Positions 1-8,600 of a stretch of DNA of 64,000 nt are shown piece by piece. The stretch's first letter is position 1. The number at the start of each line of letters is the position of its first letter. Below the pieces are notes generated by a model. That model was not told where the DNA came from. It ran no database searches and was given only the letters and a program-made list of their open reading frames with translations. Position numbers and translations under genes: made by a program. Source of the stretch: Niveispirillum sp. (GTDB taxonomy: Bacteria; Pseudomonadota; Alphaproteobacteria; Azospirillales; Azospirillaceae); contig NZ_JAGOGJ010000001.1 in assembly GCF_017996735.1 (NCBI RefSeq), positions 1-64,000 on the forward strand. The letters run 5' to 3'.

Positions 1-27
1 GATCTCCTCCACCCGGATCTTATCCAT
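1..27 (-). CDS. Start of an unidentified leftward gene (partial)
   Basis: On the minus strand an ATG at 27-25 opens a frame reading MDKIRVEEI to the window edge. A GGGGAGA ribosome-binding site lies just upstream of it (about 34-40). Only nine codons are visible, so the product cannot be named. It would be transcribed divergently from the SDR gene at 214, and the bases between them would hold both promoters. Confidence 0.45.
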
Positions 28-213
28 TGCATCTCCCCGTATCGAGCCTTCCAGCCCGTCTGATTTCCATCTGTGTACGTCGAGCCATCAGGCGGGGGGA
101 GGGGGTGGCGCAAGGTCATCGCCGATATGATCGTTTCAGGTCCTCGTCTGCCCACCACCCGGACCGCGTCGTATCAAAGGAAGGATAGACATGGCTGAAC
201 GGGGAGAAATGCG

Positions 214-1002
214 ATGGAGGAATTGTTTTCGCTGGCTGGCCGGCGGGCGGTGGTGACGGGGGCGTCCAGGGGATTGGGGCGGGCCATCGCGCTGGGCCTG
301 GCGCGTGCCGGTGCCGATCTGGTGCTGGCGGCACGTGATGGCGCCAAGCTGGCAGAAGTGGCATCGGAAGTCCGCGATCTCGGACGCAGCGCCGATATCA
401 TAACTTTCGAACTGGGCGACCTGCCGGGAGTGGAGGCGGCAGCGAAAGGGCTGGCCGCCGAACAGCGCCCCATCGATATCCTGGTCAATAACGGTGCCAT
501 CGCCGGCTGGGGCAGCCTGCCTGACAGCAGCCTGGAGGGCTGGCAGAACATGTTCGACGTCAATGTTGCGTCGATGTACCTGCTCTGTCGTGAATTGTCG
601 GCCGGCATGGCGGCACGCGGCTGGGGCCGCATCATCAACTTCGCCTCCTATGTGGCGCAGACCGGCCGGCCCAACCTGTCCGCCTATACGGCCAGCAAGC
701 ATGCCGTGCTGGGCCTGACGCGGGCCGTGGCGGCGGAACTGGCACCACGCGGCGTCACCTGCAACGCCATTGCTCCCGGCTTTTTCGACACCGACATGGC
801 AGCCCCCACGGTGGGCAACCCGGCGCGGGCGAAGATATTCCGCGACGCCATCGCCATGGGCAGATTCGGCAATCCGTCGGAAATCGTCGGTCCGGCCCTG
901 TTCCTGGCGTCGGACGCCGCCTCCTACGTCACCGGTCACATGCTGCATGTGGATGGCGGTGTGGCTGGGGTCTTGTCGCTGCCGGTGGTGGTGCAGACCT
1001 GA
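214..1002 (+). CDS. SDR-family oxidoreductase
   Basis: A 262-residue classical short-chain dehydrogenase/reductase, expected to be a soluble NAD(P)-dependent alcohol/ketone oxidoreductase. The N-terminal Rossmann motif TGASRGLG is present, followed by NNGA and the active-site pattern Y-T-A-S-K after a serine (NFASYVAQ). The ATG at 214 has GGGGAG seven bases upstream; an earlier ATG at 191 is in another frame. It lies upstream of a TonB receptor gene, separated by about 260 bp, so it may be its own transcript. The substrate cannot be deduced; by context it is probably an alcohol intermediate of the catabolic pathway. Confidence 0.9.
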   Translation: MEELFSLAGRRAVVTGASRGLGRAIALGLARAGADLVLAARDGAKLAEVASEVRDLGRSADIITFELGDLPGVEAAAKGLAAEQRPIDILVNNGAIAGWGSLPDSSLEGWQNMFDVNVASMYLLCRELSAGMAARGWGRIINFASYVAQTGRPNLSAYTASKHAVLGLTRAVAAELAPRGVTCNAIAPGFFDTDMAAPTVGNPARAKIFRDAIAMGRFGNPSEIVGPALFLASDAASYVTGHMLHVDGGVAGVLSLPVVVQT

Positions 1003-1059
1003 TTTTTGCTTGTCAGTGAAGGGTTTGCATGGTGCAAGCGATGGAGTTGGGGGGGGATC

Positions 1060-1081
1060 GGGGATCACGTATCTGATCCCT
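1060..1081. other. Short inverted repeat upstream of the TonB receptor
   Basis: GGGATCA (1061-1067) pairs with TGATCCC (1074-1080) around a 6-base loop. No T-run follows, so it is not a convincing terminator. It could be an operator or a weak 3' hairpin of the SDR transcript. The rest of 1003-1260 holds the presumed promoter of the receptor gene, with no confident -35/-10 that I can single out. Confidence 0.3.
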
Positions 1082-1260
1082 CCCGTCTAGGGACAGGCAC
1101 CCGCTTCCCTTGTGGAAGGCTTCGATTTTAATGGGTGTCGGAGCGCATCGTTATCCATACAAAGGAATGAGGACAGGCCAATCCGCCGTCCCGGCTGTAG
1201 GGCCGAATTCATTCAGCGGGCGCTTAAAATAACAATGGATGAATGTAGGGGAGGATACTC

Positions 1261-3651
1261 ATGAAGCTGCGCGGTTTGACCTTGGCGCTATTGGCGACTT
1301 CAACCCTGTGCGGCCCGCTGCCGGTCATGGCACAGGCGACATCCACCGAAGCGTCGCCGGCGAGCGGCCTGTTAGAAGAGATTATCGTCACGGCCCGCCG
1401 ACGCGAGGAAGTGCTGAAGGATGTGCCCATCGCCGTCACGGCACTGTCGGGTGATGCATTGGAGAAAGTGGGCGTGGCGGATGTGCAGTCGCTGCAATAT
1501 CAGACGCCGTCCCTGTCCATCACCACCGGGGCCAGCCAGCGCAACGTGGTCTCCTTTGCCATGCGTGGCCAGCGCGCCCAGGAAAGCCAGTTGTTCACGG
1601 ACCCGCCCGTCGGCACCTATTTCGCCGAAGTGGTGCAGCCGCGTCCCTATGGTTTCGGCAATGCGCTTTATGATCTCCAGTCGGTGCAGGTGCTGAAGGG
1701 GGTCCAGGGCACATTGTTCGGCCGCAATATGACCGGTGGCGCGATCCTGGTGGAACCCCACCATCCGGTGCTGGAGGAGACGCAGGGTGAGATCAAGCTG
1801 TCGGCTGGCAATCGCGACATGCGTGAGGTCTATGGCATGGTCAATGCCCCGCTGGGCGAGAAGTTCGCGGTACGTGTGTCGGGCAAGGTGCGGCGCCGTG
1901 ACGGCTGGTCGCAAGAGGTCACGACCGGCCGCGACTATGACAATCAGCATTATGACAGCGCCCGCATCTCCCTGCTGGCCAAGCCGTGGGAGGGGGTGGA
2001 GAACCTGACTGTGTTCGATCATTACACCAGCGACGAGCACGGCACGGCGGCCTTCCTGACCTCGATCGGTCTGCCATCGGCATTGTCCAACTATGAAGGG
2101 CTGCGCGCCGCGGGGCAGATCACCGACAATATCCCGGCACAGTTCGCCGCAGCCCAGCAGTTGTTCAAGAACAAGCGTTATTCCCTGGACATGGGTGCCG
2201 GCGAGGGTGGCAACCTTGACGCGTTCGGCCTGCCGTTCGAAAAGACCCGTAATAACGGTCTGGTCAACAAGACCACCATCGAACTGAACGATACGCTGAC
2301 GTTGAAGAATATTTTCGGCTATCGGAACCAGGGCCGCAACGTCGTGCAGGATTACGACGGCATACCCGCCTTTCTGATCACACCGCGCCAGTTCGCCTAT
2401 ATCGAAAATATCAGTGAGGAGCTGCAGCTCCAGGGGGAAGCGGCCGACGGCGACTTTACCTATATCCTGGGCGGTTTCTATTTCAAGGAAAAGGGTATCG
2501 ATGGGTCCTTCACCAACACCCTGCCGCAACTGACCTTCGCCGGCGCCCGCGTGCCGCAATCCACCTCCGCCGCGCTGTTCCAGGGATACAGCGCCGGCGA
2601 GGGCTACTCGACGACCTATGCGGGCTTTGCGGCCGGCACCTACAAGCTGACGCCAGACCTGACCGCGTCGGGCGGTATCCGGTACAATTACGACAAGCGG
2701 CAGATCACCGTATCACCGACCCGGCCCAACTTGCGCACCTGCGAGTTCGACCTGGACCTGCTGACCGCCGGGGTGCAGTCGGTACCCTACGACCAGTGCC
2801 ATTTCAGCAGCCAGAAAAGCTTCGACGAGTTCACCTATGACGCAACGCTGCAATATCAACTCACCGGCGACGTGACCAGCTATGCCTCTTATCGCCATGG
2901 TTTCCGCGCCGGGGGCTATTCCACCCGCGCGCAGAACAATGCGGCCCTCAAACCTTTCCTGCCGGAAAAGGTGGATGAGTATGAGTTGGGCGTGAAGGCG
3001 GATACGTTCGTGGGCGACGGGCGCCTGACCACCAATCTGGCGCTGTTCCAGCAGAATGGCAGCAATGTTCAGAAGCAGCGGGCCAGCAGCCTGGACGTCA
3101 ATGGGGATGGGGTTGCTGATACGGTGGTCACGGTCGTCGACAATACCGCCAAGCAGCGCAATCGGGGCGGCGAAATGGAATTCGGCTATACCACCGAGGC
3201 CTTCAGCCTGACGGGCTTTTATTCATATACCGACGTGGACATCCTGCGGGGGGCGTCTTCGCAGACCCTGCCCAACCGTACCGTCCTGCCGGAGTTCGAG
3301 CAGCGGGGCACGCCCAAGCACCAGTTCGGCCTGACGGGTGTGTTCAACCTGCCTGTCGAGGACCATCTGGGCTCCGCTTCCTTCACGGCAAACTACACCG
3401 TGCGCAGCAAGATCTATCTGGATGATTTTGAGATCCAGGGGCTGCAGCCGTCTTACAGTCTGGTCAATCTGCGGCTGGAATGGAACGACATCAACCGGTC
3501 CGGCATCAACGCGGCCTTGTTCGGCACCAATGTCTTCAACAAGGAATACCGCGTCGGCGTGCTGGGCCTGATCGCCGAGGGCCTGGGCTTCCAGTCCAGC
3601 GTCTATGGCGAACCGCGCATGTTTGGCGTGGAACTGGGCTACAAGTTCTGA
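1261..3651 (+). CDS. TonB-dependent outer-membrane receptor
   Basis: A 796-residue outer-membrane receptor. Residues 1 to about 25 are a signal peptide ending in PVMAQA. A TonB-box-like stretch EEIIVTARRREE follows, then the plug (VPIAVTAL, VLKGVQGTLFGRNMTGGAI), and then a long beta-barrel ending in an aromatic residue (GVELGYKF). Receptors with this IVTARRR plug start import bulky or hydrophobic substrates in TonB/ExbB-powered fashion in alphaproteobacteria. The gene has a strong GGGGAGGA site before ATG 1261 and is followed by an intrinsic terminator. Position at the edge of a catabolic cluster, with a second such receptor at 45745, argues for uptake of the cluster's substrate rather than iron (inference). 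Confidence 0.93.
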   Translation: MKLRGLTLALLATSTLCGPLPVMAQATSTEASPASGLLEEIIVTARRREEVLKDVPIAVTALSGDALEKVGVADVQSLQYQTPSLSITTGASQRNVVSFAMRGQRAQESQLFTDPPVGTYFAEVVQPRPYGFGNALYDLQSVQVLKGVQGTLFGRNMTGGAILVEPHHPVLEETQGEIKLSAGNRDMREVYGMVNAPLGEKFAVRVSGKVRRRDGWSQEVTTGRDYDNQHYDSARISLLAKPWEGVENLTVFDHYTSDEHGTAAFLTSIGLPSALSNYEGLRAAGQITDNIPAQFAAAQQLFKNKRYSLDMGAGEGGNLDAFGLPFEKTRNNGLVNKTTIELNDTLTLKNIFGYRNQGRNVVQDYDGIPAFLITPRQFAYIENISEELQLQGEAADGDFTYILGGFYFKEKGIDGSFTNTLPQLTFAGARVPQSTSAALFQGYSAGEGYSTTYAGFAAGTYKLTPDLTASGGIRYNYDKRQITVSPTRPNLRTCEFDLDLLTAGVQSVPYDQCHFSSQKSFDEFTYDATLQYQLTGDVTSYASYRHGFRAGGYSTRAQNNAALKPFLPEKVDEYELGVKADTFVGDGRLTTNLALFQQNGSNVQKQRASSLDVNGDGVADTVVTVVDNTAKQRNRGGEMEFGYTTEAFSLTGFYSYTDVDILRGASSQTLPNRTVLPEFEQRGTPKHQFGLTGVFNLPVEDHLGSASFTANYTVRSKIYLDDFEIQGLQPSYSLVNLRLEWNDINRSGINAALFGTNVFNKEYRVGVLGLIAEGLGFQSSVYGEPRMFGVELGYKF

Positions 3652-3666
3652 TCACCCGGCATGTTG

Positions 3667-3701
3667 AAGGCGGACGGAGAGACAACCCGTCCGCCTTTTT
3701 C
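3667..3701 (+). terminator. Intrinsic terminator after the TonB receptor gene
   Basis: A perfect 11-bp stem (3667-3677 with 3687-3697), rich in GC, closes a 9-base loop and runs into five T residues (3696-3700). It sits 16 bases past the receptor stop codon and 31 bases before the next start, so it should uncouple the receptor from the aldehyde dehydrogenase/MFS pair, at least in part. Confidence 0.85.
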
Positions 3702-3731
3702 TTGATGAGCATCCACCAGCAGGAACCAGAC

Positions 3732-5219
3732 ATGACCGCCAACCTCGCCAACCTGTCGCATCCCGATCGTCTGTTCATCGCTGGCCAATGGGTTCGGCCG
3801 CGTCCCGGCGGGGGCTGGATCGAACTGGTATCGCCTTCCACGGAAGCATCGCTGGGGGCCGTCGTGGCCGCCTCGCCGGCTGATGTCGACCGGGCGGTGG
3901 CGGCGGCCCGCCATGCCTTCGATCACGGTCCCTGGCCACGCATGACGGGTGGCGAGCGGGCGGCGGCCCTGCGCCGGGTGGCTGACAGTCTGGCGGCGCG
4001 GGCGCCCGATTTCGCCCAGGCGTGGACCTTGCAGGTGGGCATGCCCATCGCTCATTCCAGTATGTTCGCCCCCTATGCACGGGCCTATTTCGACTATTTC
4101 TGTGGATTGGCGGAAAATGTCGGGTTCGAGGAGTTGCGGACCCCGGGCCAAGGCGGAACCTGTGTTGTGGTGCGCGAGCCCGTGGGCGTGACCGTGGCCG
4201 TCGTGCCCTGGAACGCGCCGCTTGCGACTTTGCTGCTGAAGGTGGCTCCGGCACTGGCCGTAGGCTGTACAGTCATTGCCAAACCGTCGCCGGAAACGCC
4301 GCTGGAGGCATTGCTGCTTGCCGAATGTGTGGCGGAGGCCGGGCTGCCCGAAGGTGTATTTTCCGTCCTTCCTGCCGATCGGGAGGTGTCGGAATATCTG
4401 ATCCGTAAACCGGAAGTGGACAAGGTCAGCTTCACCGGTTCCACCGCCGCTGGCCTGCATGTTGCCGCGATCTGTGCCGCGCGGTCGGCGCGGGTCACCA
4501 CCGAATTGGGGGGTAAGTCAGCAGCCATTGTGCTGGAGGATGCCCCCATCGAAACCGTTGTGGCTGGCATCATGCCCAACCTGATCGGCTTGTGCGGACA
4601 GCAATGTGCCGCCTTCAGCCGTATTCTGGTGCCCCGCGCCCGCCAGGGGGAGATCGCGGAGGCCCTGGCCGCCGCCTTCCAGTCGGTTCAGGTCGGTGAT
4701 CCGTTCGCGGCGGAAACGCAGATGGGGCCGCTGATCGCCAAACGACAGCTCGACCGCGTCTGTTCCTTCATCGACCGGGGCCGGGCGGAAGGGGCGCGGT
4801 TGATCAGCGGCGGCGGCCGCCCTGCGCATCTGTCGCGCGGCTGGTTCATCGAGCCGACCCTGTTCGCCGACGTCGACAATGCCATGACCATCGCGCGGGA
4901 AGAGATATTCGGCCCCGTCGGCAGCATCATTCCCTTCGATGATATCGAACAGGCCGTAACCATCGCCAATGACAGCCCCTATGGCCTGTCCGGGGGCGTT
5001 TTCACTGCGGACACCGATCGGGCCTATGCCATCGCACGGCGTATCCGGACAGGCAATTTCGGACAGAACGGCCGTGTCATCGACTTCACCTTGCCTTATG
5101 GCGGGTTCAAACAGTCCGGTATCGGCCGTGAAGGTGGCATCGAGGGGCTGCATGGTTTTACGGAAGTGAAATCGGTGTTCCTGCCGCACCCGCCGTCGCA
5201 TCTGGGATCACGCGCATGA
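3732..5219 (+). CDS. Aldehyde dehydrogenase
   Basis: A 495-residue NAD(P)-dependent aldehyde dehydrogenase that would oxidise an aldehyde intermediate to the acid. Family motifs are PWNAPL near the cofactor site, FTGSTAAG, ELGGKS with the general-base glutamate, and the catalytic cysteine at about residue 292 in GLCGQQC. The conserved EEIFGPV and a C-terminal GGFKQSG are also present. The ATG at 3732 has AGGA about ten bases upstream; longer in-frame starts run back across the terminator and are unlikely. Its stop overlaps the MFS start (ATGA), so the two are translationally coupled. Confidence 0.93.
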   Translation: MTANLANLSHPDRLFIAGQWVRPRPGGGWIELVSPSTEASLGAVVAASPADVDRAVAAARHAFDHGPWPRMTGGERAAALRRVADSLAARAPDFAQAWTLQVGMPIAHSSMFAPYARAYFDYFCGLAENVGFEELRTPGQGGTCVVVREPVGVTVAVVPWNAPLATLLLKVAPALAVGCTVIAKPSPETPLEALLLAECVAEAGLPEGVFSVLPADREVSEYLIRKPEVDKVSFTGSTAAGLHVAAICAARSARVTTELGGKSAAIVLEDAPIETVVAGIMPNLIGLCGQQCAAFSRILVPRARQGEIAEALAAAFQSVQVGDPFAAETQMGPLIAKRQLDRVCSFIDRGRAEGARLISGGGRPAHLSRGWFIEPTLFADVDNAMTIAREEIFGPVGSIIPFDDIEQAVTIANDSPYGLSGGVFTADTDRAYAIARRIRTGNFGQNGRVIDFTLPYGGFKQSGIGREGGIEGLHGFTEVKSVFLPHPPSHLGSRA

Positions 5220-6520
5220 AGCCGGTCGACGGTTACGCCCCGGGCTATACGCCGCTGAAGGCCTGGTGGGCCGTGCTGGTGATCGTATTGTTCCAGATCG
5301 TCTCCCTGATCGACCGTACCGTCATCGCCGTGCTGATCCCGGAGATGCGGGCGGAACTGGGGTTGAACGATTTTCAGATCAGCCTGATCCAGGGCATGGC
5401 CTTTGCCCTGTTCTATGGCGCCATGGGTTTATTCATCGGGGGGCTGGTGGATCGCTGGTCGCGTAGGGGCATCATGTTCGCGGGTATCACCATCTGGTCG
5501 CTGGCGGCGGGAGCCACTGGCTTGGCGCGCGATTATGTCCAGTTGTTCGGTGCGCGGTTGCTGGTCGGGTTCGGTGAGGGGGCGATCTCACCGGCAGCGC
5601 AGTCGCTGCTGTCCGGCATCTTCCCCCGTCATCGCCTGTCCACCCCCATGTCCTGTTTCGTGGCGGCCGGCATCGCCGGCATCAGCCTATCCTTCGCCCT
5701 GGGCGGCTATCTGCTCGACCTGTTCACGGCACATCCGCTGGGCGGGTGGCTGGACGGGCTGGCGCCCTGGCGTCAGGTGCTCGTGGTCACCGGCCTGCCG
5801 GGCGTGGCCGTGGCGCTGCTGGCCTTCACCCTGCGCGAACCGGTCAGGGCCACGGTCAGCCGGCAGGAGGCCGGTTGGCGCGCGTTTTTCGGTTTCCTGC
5901 GTGGTCACGGGCGGTTGATGGGCGGTATCATGGGTGGCTATGGCTTGACGGCCATGGCCACGCAAGGCGCCATGATCTGGGCGCCGACATATGCCCGCCG
6001 TGTACTGGAATTGGGTCCGGCGGAAGTTGGCGGCATGATGGGGCTGGCCGTCGGGGTCGGCGGCATCCTGGGCGGGCTGTCCATGGGTCTGCTGGTCGAC
6101 CGGATGTTCGCGCGCGGTCGGCGTGACATCGCACTCCGCCTCAGTTTCTGGATGCTGCTGCTGGTGCCGCCGGTCACCGCTGCCGGGTTCCTGTCAGGAT
6201 CGGCGGATTGGATGTTTGCCGGCATCCTGTTGATGATGTTCACCATCGGCGCCTCCTTCGGGCCGGTGCTGGCAGCGGTGCAGATGATCGCACCCGACGC
6301 CATGAGGGGGCGGTTCGGTGCGCTGGCCGTGCTGATGGCCAATCTGGGCGGGCTGGCGCTGGGGCCGATGCTGATCGGTGCGCTGACCGATTATGTCTTC
6401 GCCGACCCGGCCCAGGTGGGGACGGCCATCGCCCTGTCCCTGCTGGGACTGGGGGCGGGGGCCGCGATGCTGATCGCCTGGGCTTTGCCGGCGTTCCGCC
6501 TGCGCATCGGTATGGCCTGA
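5216..6520 (+). CDS. MFS transporter
   Basis: A 434-residue inner-membrane carrier of the major facilitator superfamily with about twelve hydrophobic segments. The first begins near residue 17, and the loop between helices 2 and 3 carries the family-like G..VDRWSRR pattern. It overlaps the aldehyde dehydrogenase by four bases, suggesting that the pair handle the same compound: import of a polar substrate, or export of an acid or toxic intermediate. The stop codon directly abuts the stop of the convergent epoxide hydrolase gene, with no bases between them. Confidence 0.88.
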   Translation: MKPVDGYAPGYTPLKAWWAVLVIVLFQIVSLIDRTVIAVLIPEMRAELGLNDFQISLIQGMAFALFYGAMGLFIGGLVDRWSRRGIMFAGITIWSLAAGATGLARDYVQLFGARLLVGFGEGAISPAAQSLLSGIFPRHRLSTPMSCFVAAGIAGISLSFALGGYLLDLFTAHPLGGWLDGLAPWRQVLVVTGLPGVAVALLAFTLREPVRATVSRQEAGWRAFFGFLRGHGRLMGGIMGGYGLTAMATQGAMIWAPTYARRVLELGPAEVGGMMGLAVGVGGILGGLSMGLLVDRMFARGRRDIALRLSFWMLLLVPPVTAAGFLSGSADWMFAGILLMMFTIGASFGPVLAAVQMIAPDAMRGRFGALAVLMANLGGLALGPMLIGALTDYVFADPAQVGTAIALSLLGLGAGAAMLIAWALPAFRLRIGMA

Positions 6521-7627
6521 TCAGAAATCCTTGAAGAACTCCGCAATCTCGCGCGTGAAGGCGACCGGTTCTTCCATGGCAGCGAAATGGCCGCCGGCCG
6601 CCATCTCCGTCCAGCGGGTGATATTGTAGCATCGTGCCGCCACCGACCGGGGCGGATAGGGCAGGAATTCCGCCGGGAACAGGGCGCAACCCGTGGGCAC
6701 TTCCACGCGGGCGCCAGACCTGGGCTCGGTGAACATGCTGCGATAGATCCAGATCGACGATTGCACGGCGTCATTCACCAGATACAGCATCAGATTGGTC
6801 AGCAATTGATCCTTGCTGAACCGACCATCGATATCGCCCTTGGTGTCAGCCCAGCCGTGGAATTTCTCCATGATCCAGGATGCGAAGCCCAGTGGGCTGT
6901 CGGCCAGGGCCAGACCGATGGTCTGCGGCTTGGTCGCCTGTTCCATCATATAGGCGGATTGGGATTGTTGTACGGCCATCAGACGCTGACGCCAGACCAG
7001 CGTTTCCGGGTCGGTGTCGGCAGGGTCGGTCGGACCGAGGAACAGGTTCAGGTGGATGGAAGCCACCACATCCCCATGGTCGCGGCCCAGCCAGGTGGTC
7101 ACCGCCGATCCCCAATCCCCCCCTTGCGCGCCAAAGCGCGGATAGCCCAAGACATCCACCATCAACCGGCGCCACAGGCCGGCGACATGGCGCGGCCCGA
7201 CAATCCCGTCCGGGCGGCTGGAAAAGGCGAAGCCCGGCAGCGACGGGATGACGACATCAAATCCTAGTGCCGCCAGCGGCTCCGCCACCTGATCAAATTC
7301 GAAACAGGATCCTGGCCAGCCATGGGTAAGGATCAGCGGCAGGCGTGACCCGTCGCCGCGCAGATGGATGAAGTGGATATCGATCCCGTTGATGCAGGCC
7401 TTGAAATGCGGCAACCGGTTCAGGTGCCGTTCCGCCGCTCGCCAATCATAGGTATCCAGCCAGTACCGCCGTAACCCGGCCAGCCAGCCGGCGTCCGTAC
7501 CATAGGCCCAGCCCTTGTCGTCGGCGGGCGCGTAACCGTCGCGCGACAGGAGCAACCGTGCCCGGATCAGGTCCAGGGTGGCGTCCGGGATGTCGATACG
7601 GAAGGGGCGCGGTGAAAGATCGGTCAT
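6521..7627 (-). CDS. Epoxide hydrolase (alpha/beta fold with N-terminal EHN domain)
   Basis: A 368-residue protein built like microsomal/juvenile-hormone-type epoxide hydrolases. It has an N-terminal lid-anchoring region (residues about 1-110), the oxyanion motif HGWPGS (102-107), and the nucleophile elbow GGDWGS with Asp171. The Asp nucleophile separates it from esterases. A histidine in the C-terminal GGHFAAMEEP is the probable base. It would hydrolyse an epoxide to a vicinal diol, consistent with epoxides made by P450s. It is the last gene of the leftward 11050-6521 block and follows the PF10118 gene after a 22-base gap. Confidence 0.88.
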   Translation of the reverse strand: MTDLSPRPFRIDIPDATLDLIRARLLLSRDGYAPADDKGWAYGTDAGWLAGLRRYWLDTYDWRAAERHLNRLPHFKACINGIDIHFIHLRGDGSRLPLILTHGWPGSCFEFDQVAEPLAALGFDVVIPSLPGFAFSSRPDGIVGPRHVAGLWRRLMVDVLGYPRFGAQGGDWGSAVTTWLGRDHGDVVASIHLNLFLGPTDPADTDPETLVWRQRLMAVQQSQSAYMMEQATKPQTIGLALADSPLGFASWIMEKFHGWADTKGDIDGRFSKDQLLTNLMLYLVNDAVQSSIWIYRSMFTEPRSGARVEVPTGCALFPAEFLPYPPRSVAARCYNITRWTEMAAGGHFAAMEEPVAFTREIAEFFKDF

Positions 7628-7649
7628 GCTGCTGTTCCCTGGCCCCTGG

Positions 7650-8507
7650 TCAATGGGCTTGATTGCCCAGTCCCATATCCCCGCCCTTTTCGAACCGTGC
7701 CAGATATTCGACGATCCCGCGCGGCGGCGGCTTATGGGCAGGGTTGTAGAAGGGCGACAGCACGGCCAGCAGCGACGGCAGCATATGGCGGCGCGTATGG
7801 CGCGAAACCGCCTTCAGATTGTCCTGAGATTGTTTCAATTCCGCGGCTGACATGCGGGCGCGGTCGGTGGCGATCAGATAGGTGCGCACCGACCTGGAAT
7901 AGGCCCCCAGATGCGCCACGGCGCAGATGAACCCATAGACGCGGTACAACCAGCCGTTCCAGAACCGCTGCCATCGTGTGCGGGCAAACAGGGTCATGAA
8001 CAGACGATGGCAGATCTCGCGATGTTCGAACTCCTCCGCCATATGCCATTTCCACAGGGCCACGGCCTCTGCGTCGGCACCGGCCAGGAAATCGTCGGAA
8101 TGTTCGAACCACAGGGCGGCGGCCGGCGGCCCCATGGATTCGAACCCCTCCGAATAGGCCAGATTGAATTTCAGGGACCGCTTGTCCAGAAACTCCACAT
8201 AATCCTGTTTCAGCTTTTCTTCAAAATGGGCGATGCCGGGATAGCCCGCGGCACGGACGCGCCGGTTGAAGGCATTATGCTGCCGCAGATGCTGGGATTC
8301 TTGGGCGATGAACCAGTCGATCTGCTTATGCAGGTCCGCATGTTCCGCCGGCAGCGCGGCCTTGGCCCGATGCATCACCTTGATCAGGTAGGGTTCGACA
8401 TATGTCGGAATGGTGGAGGCGGCATTGCGGTCATGGGCGAATTCACGGTTGGGCGCCCAGTCCGGTCGGATATTGGCATAGTCGATCTTGGGTGCACGGA
8501 CTTGCAT
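7650..8507 (-). CDS. Predicted metal-dependent hydrolase (PF10118-like)
   Basis: A 285-residue, mostly helical protein resembling the PF10118 'metal-dependent hydrolase' family, which has ferritin-like di-metal motifs. Likely ligands are in QESQH, EGFE and AEEFEHREI (E-x-x-H pairs). No experimentally fixed reaction is known for most members; many occur in steroid or lipid catabolic clusters. A hydrophobic patch near residues 190-210 suggests membrane association. The start at 8507 is chosen because AGGGGAG lies about nine bases upstream; a longer frame to 8555 lacks a site. The gene lies between the epoxide hydrolase and the CoA-transferase in one leftward block. Confidence 0.78.
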   Translation of the reverse strand: MQVRAPKIDYANIRPDWAPNREFAHDRNAASTIPTYVEPYLIKVMHRAKAALPAEHADLHKQIDWFIAQESQHLRQHNAFNRRVRAAGYPGIAHFEEKLKQDYVEFLDKRSLKFNLAYSEGFESMGPPAAALWFEHSDDFLAGADAEAVALWKWHMAEEFEHREICHRLFMTLFARTRWQRFWNGWLYRVYGFICAVAHLGAYSRSVRTYLIATDRARMSAAELKQSQDNLKAVSRHTRRHMLPSLLAVLSPFYNPAHKPPPRGIVEYLARFEKGGDMGLGNQAH

Positions 8508-8600
8508 CGCGATTACTCCCCTTTGGCGATATCGATTATAGGGCGGACCGGCCACCGGACCGAGGGCAGGGGCATCGCAATCACAGGCGTGATGTTTCGA

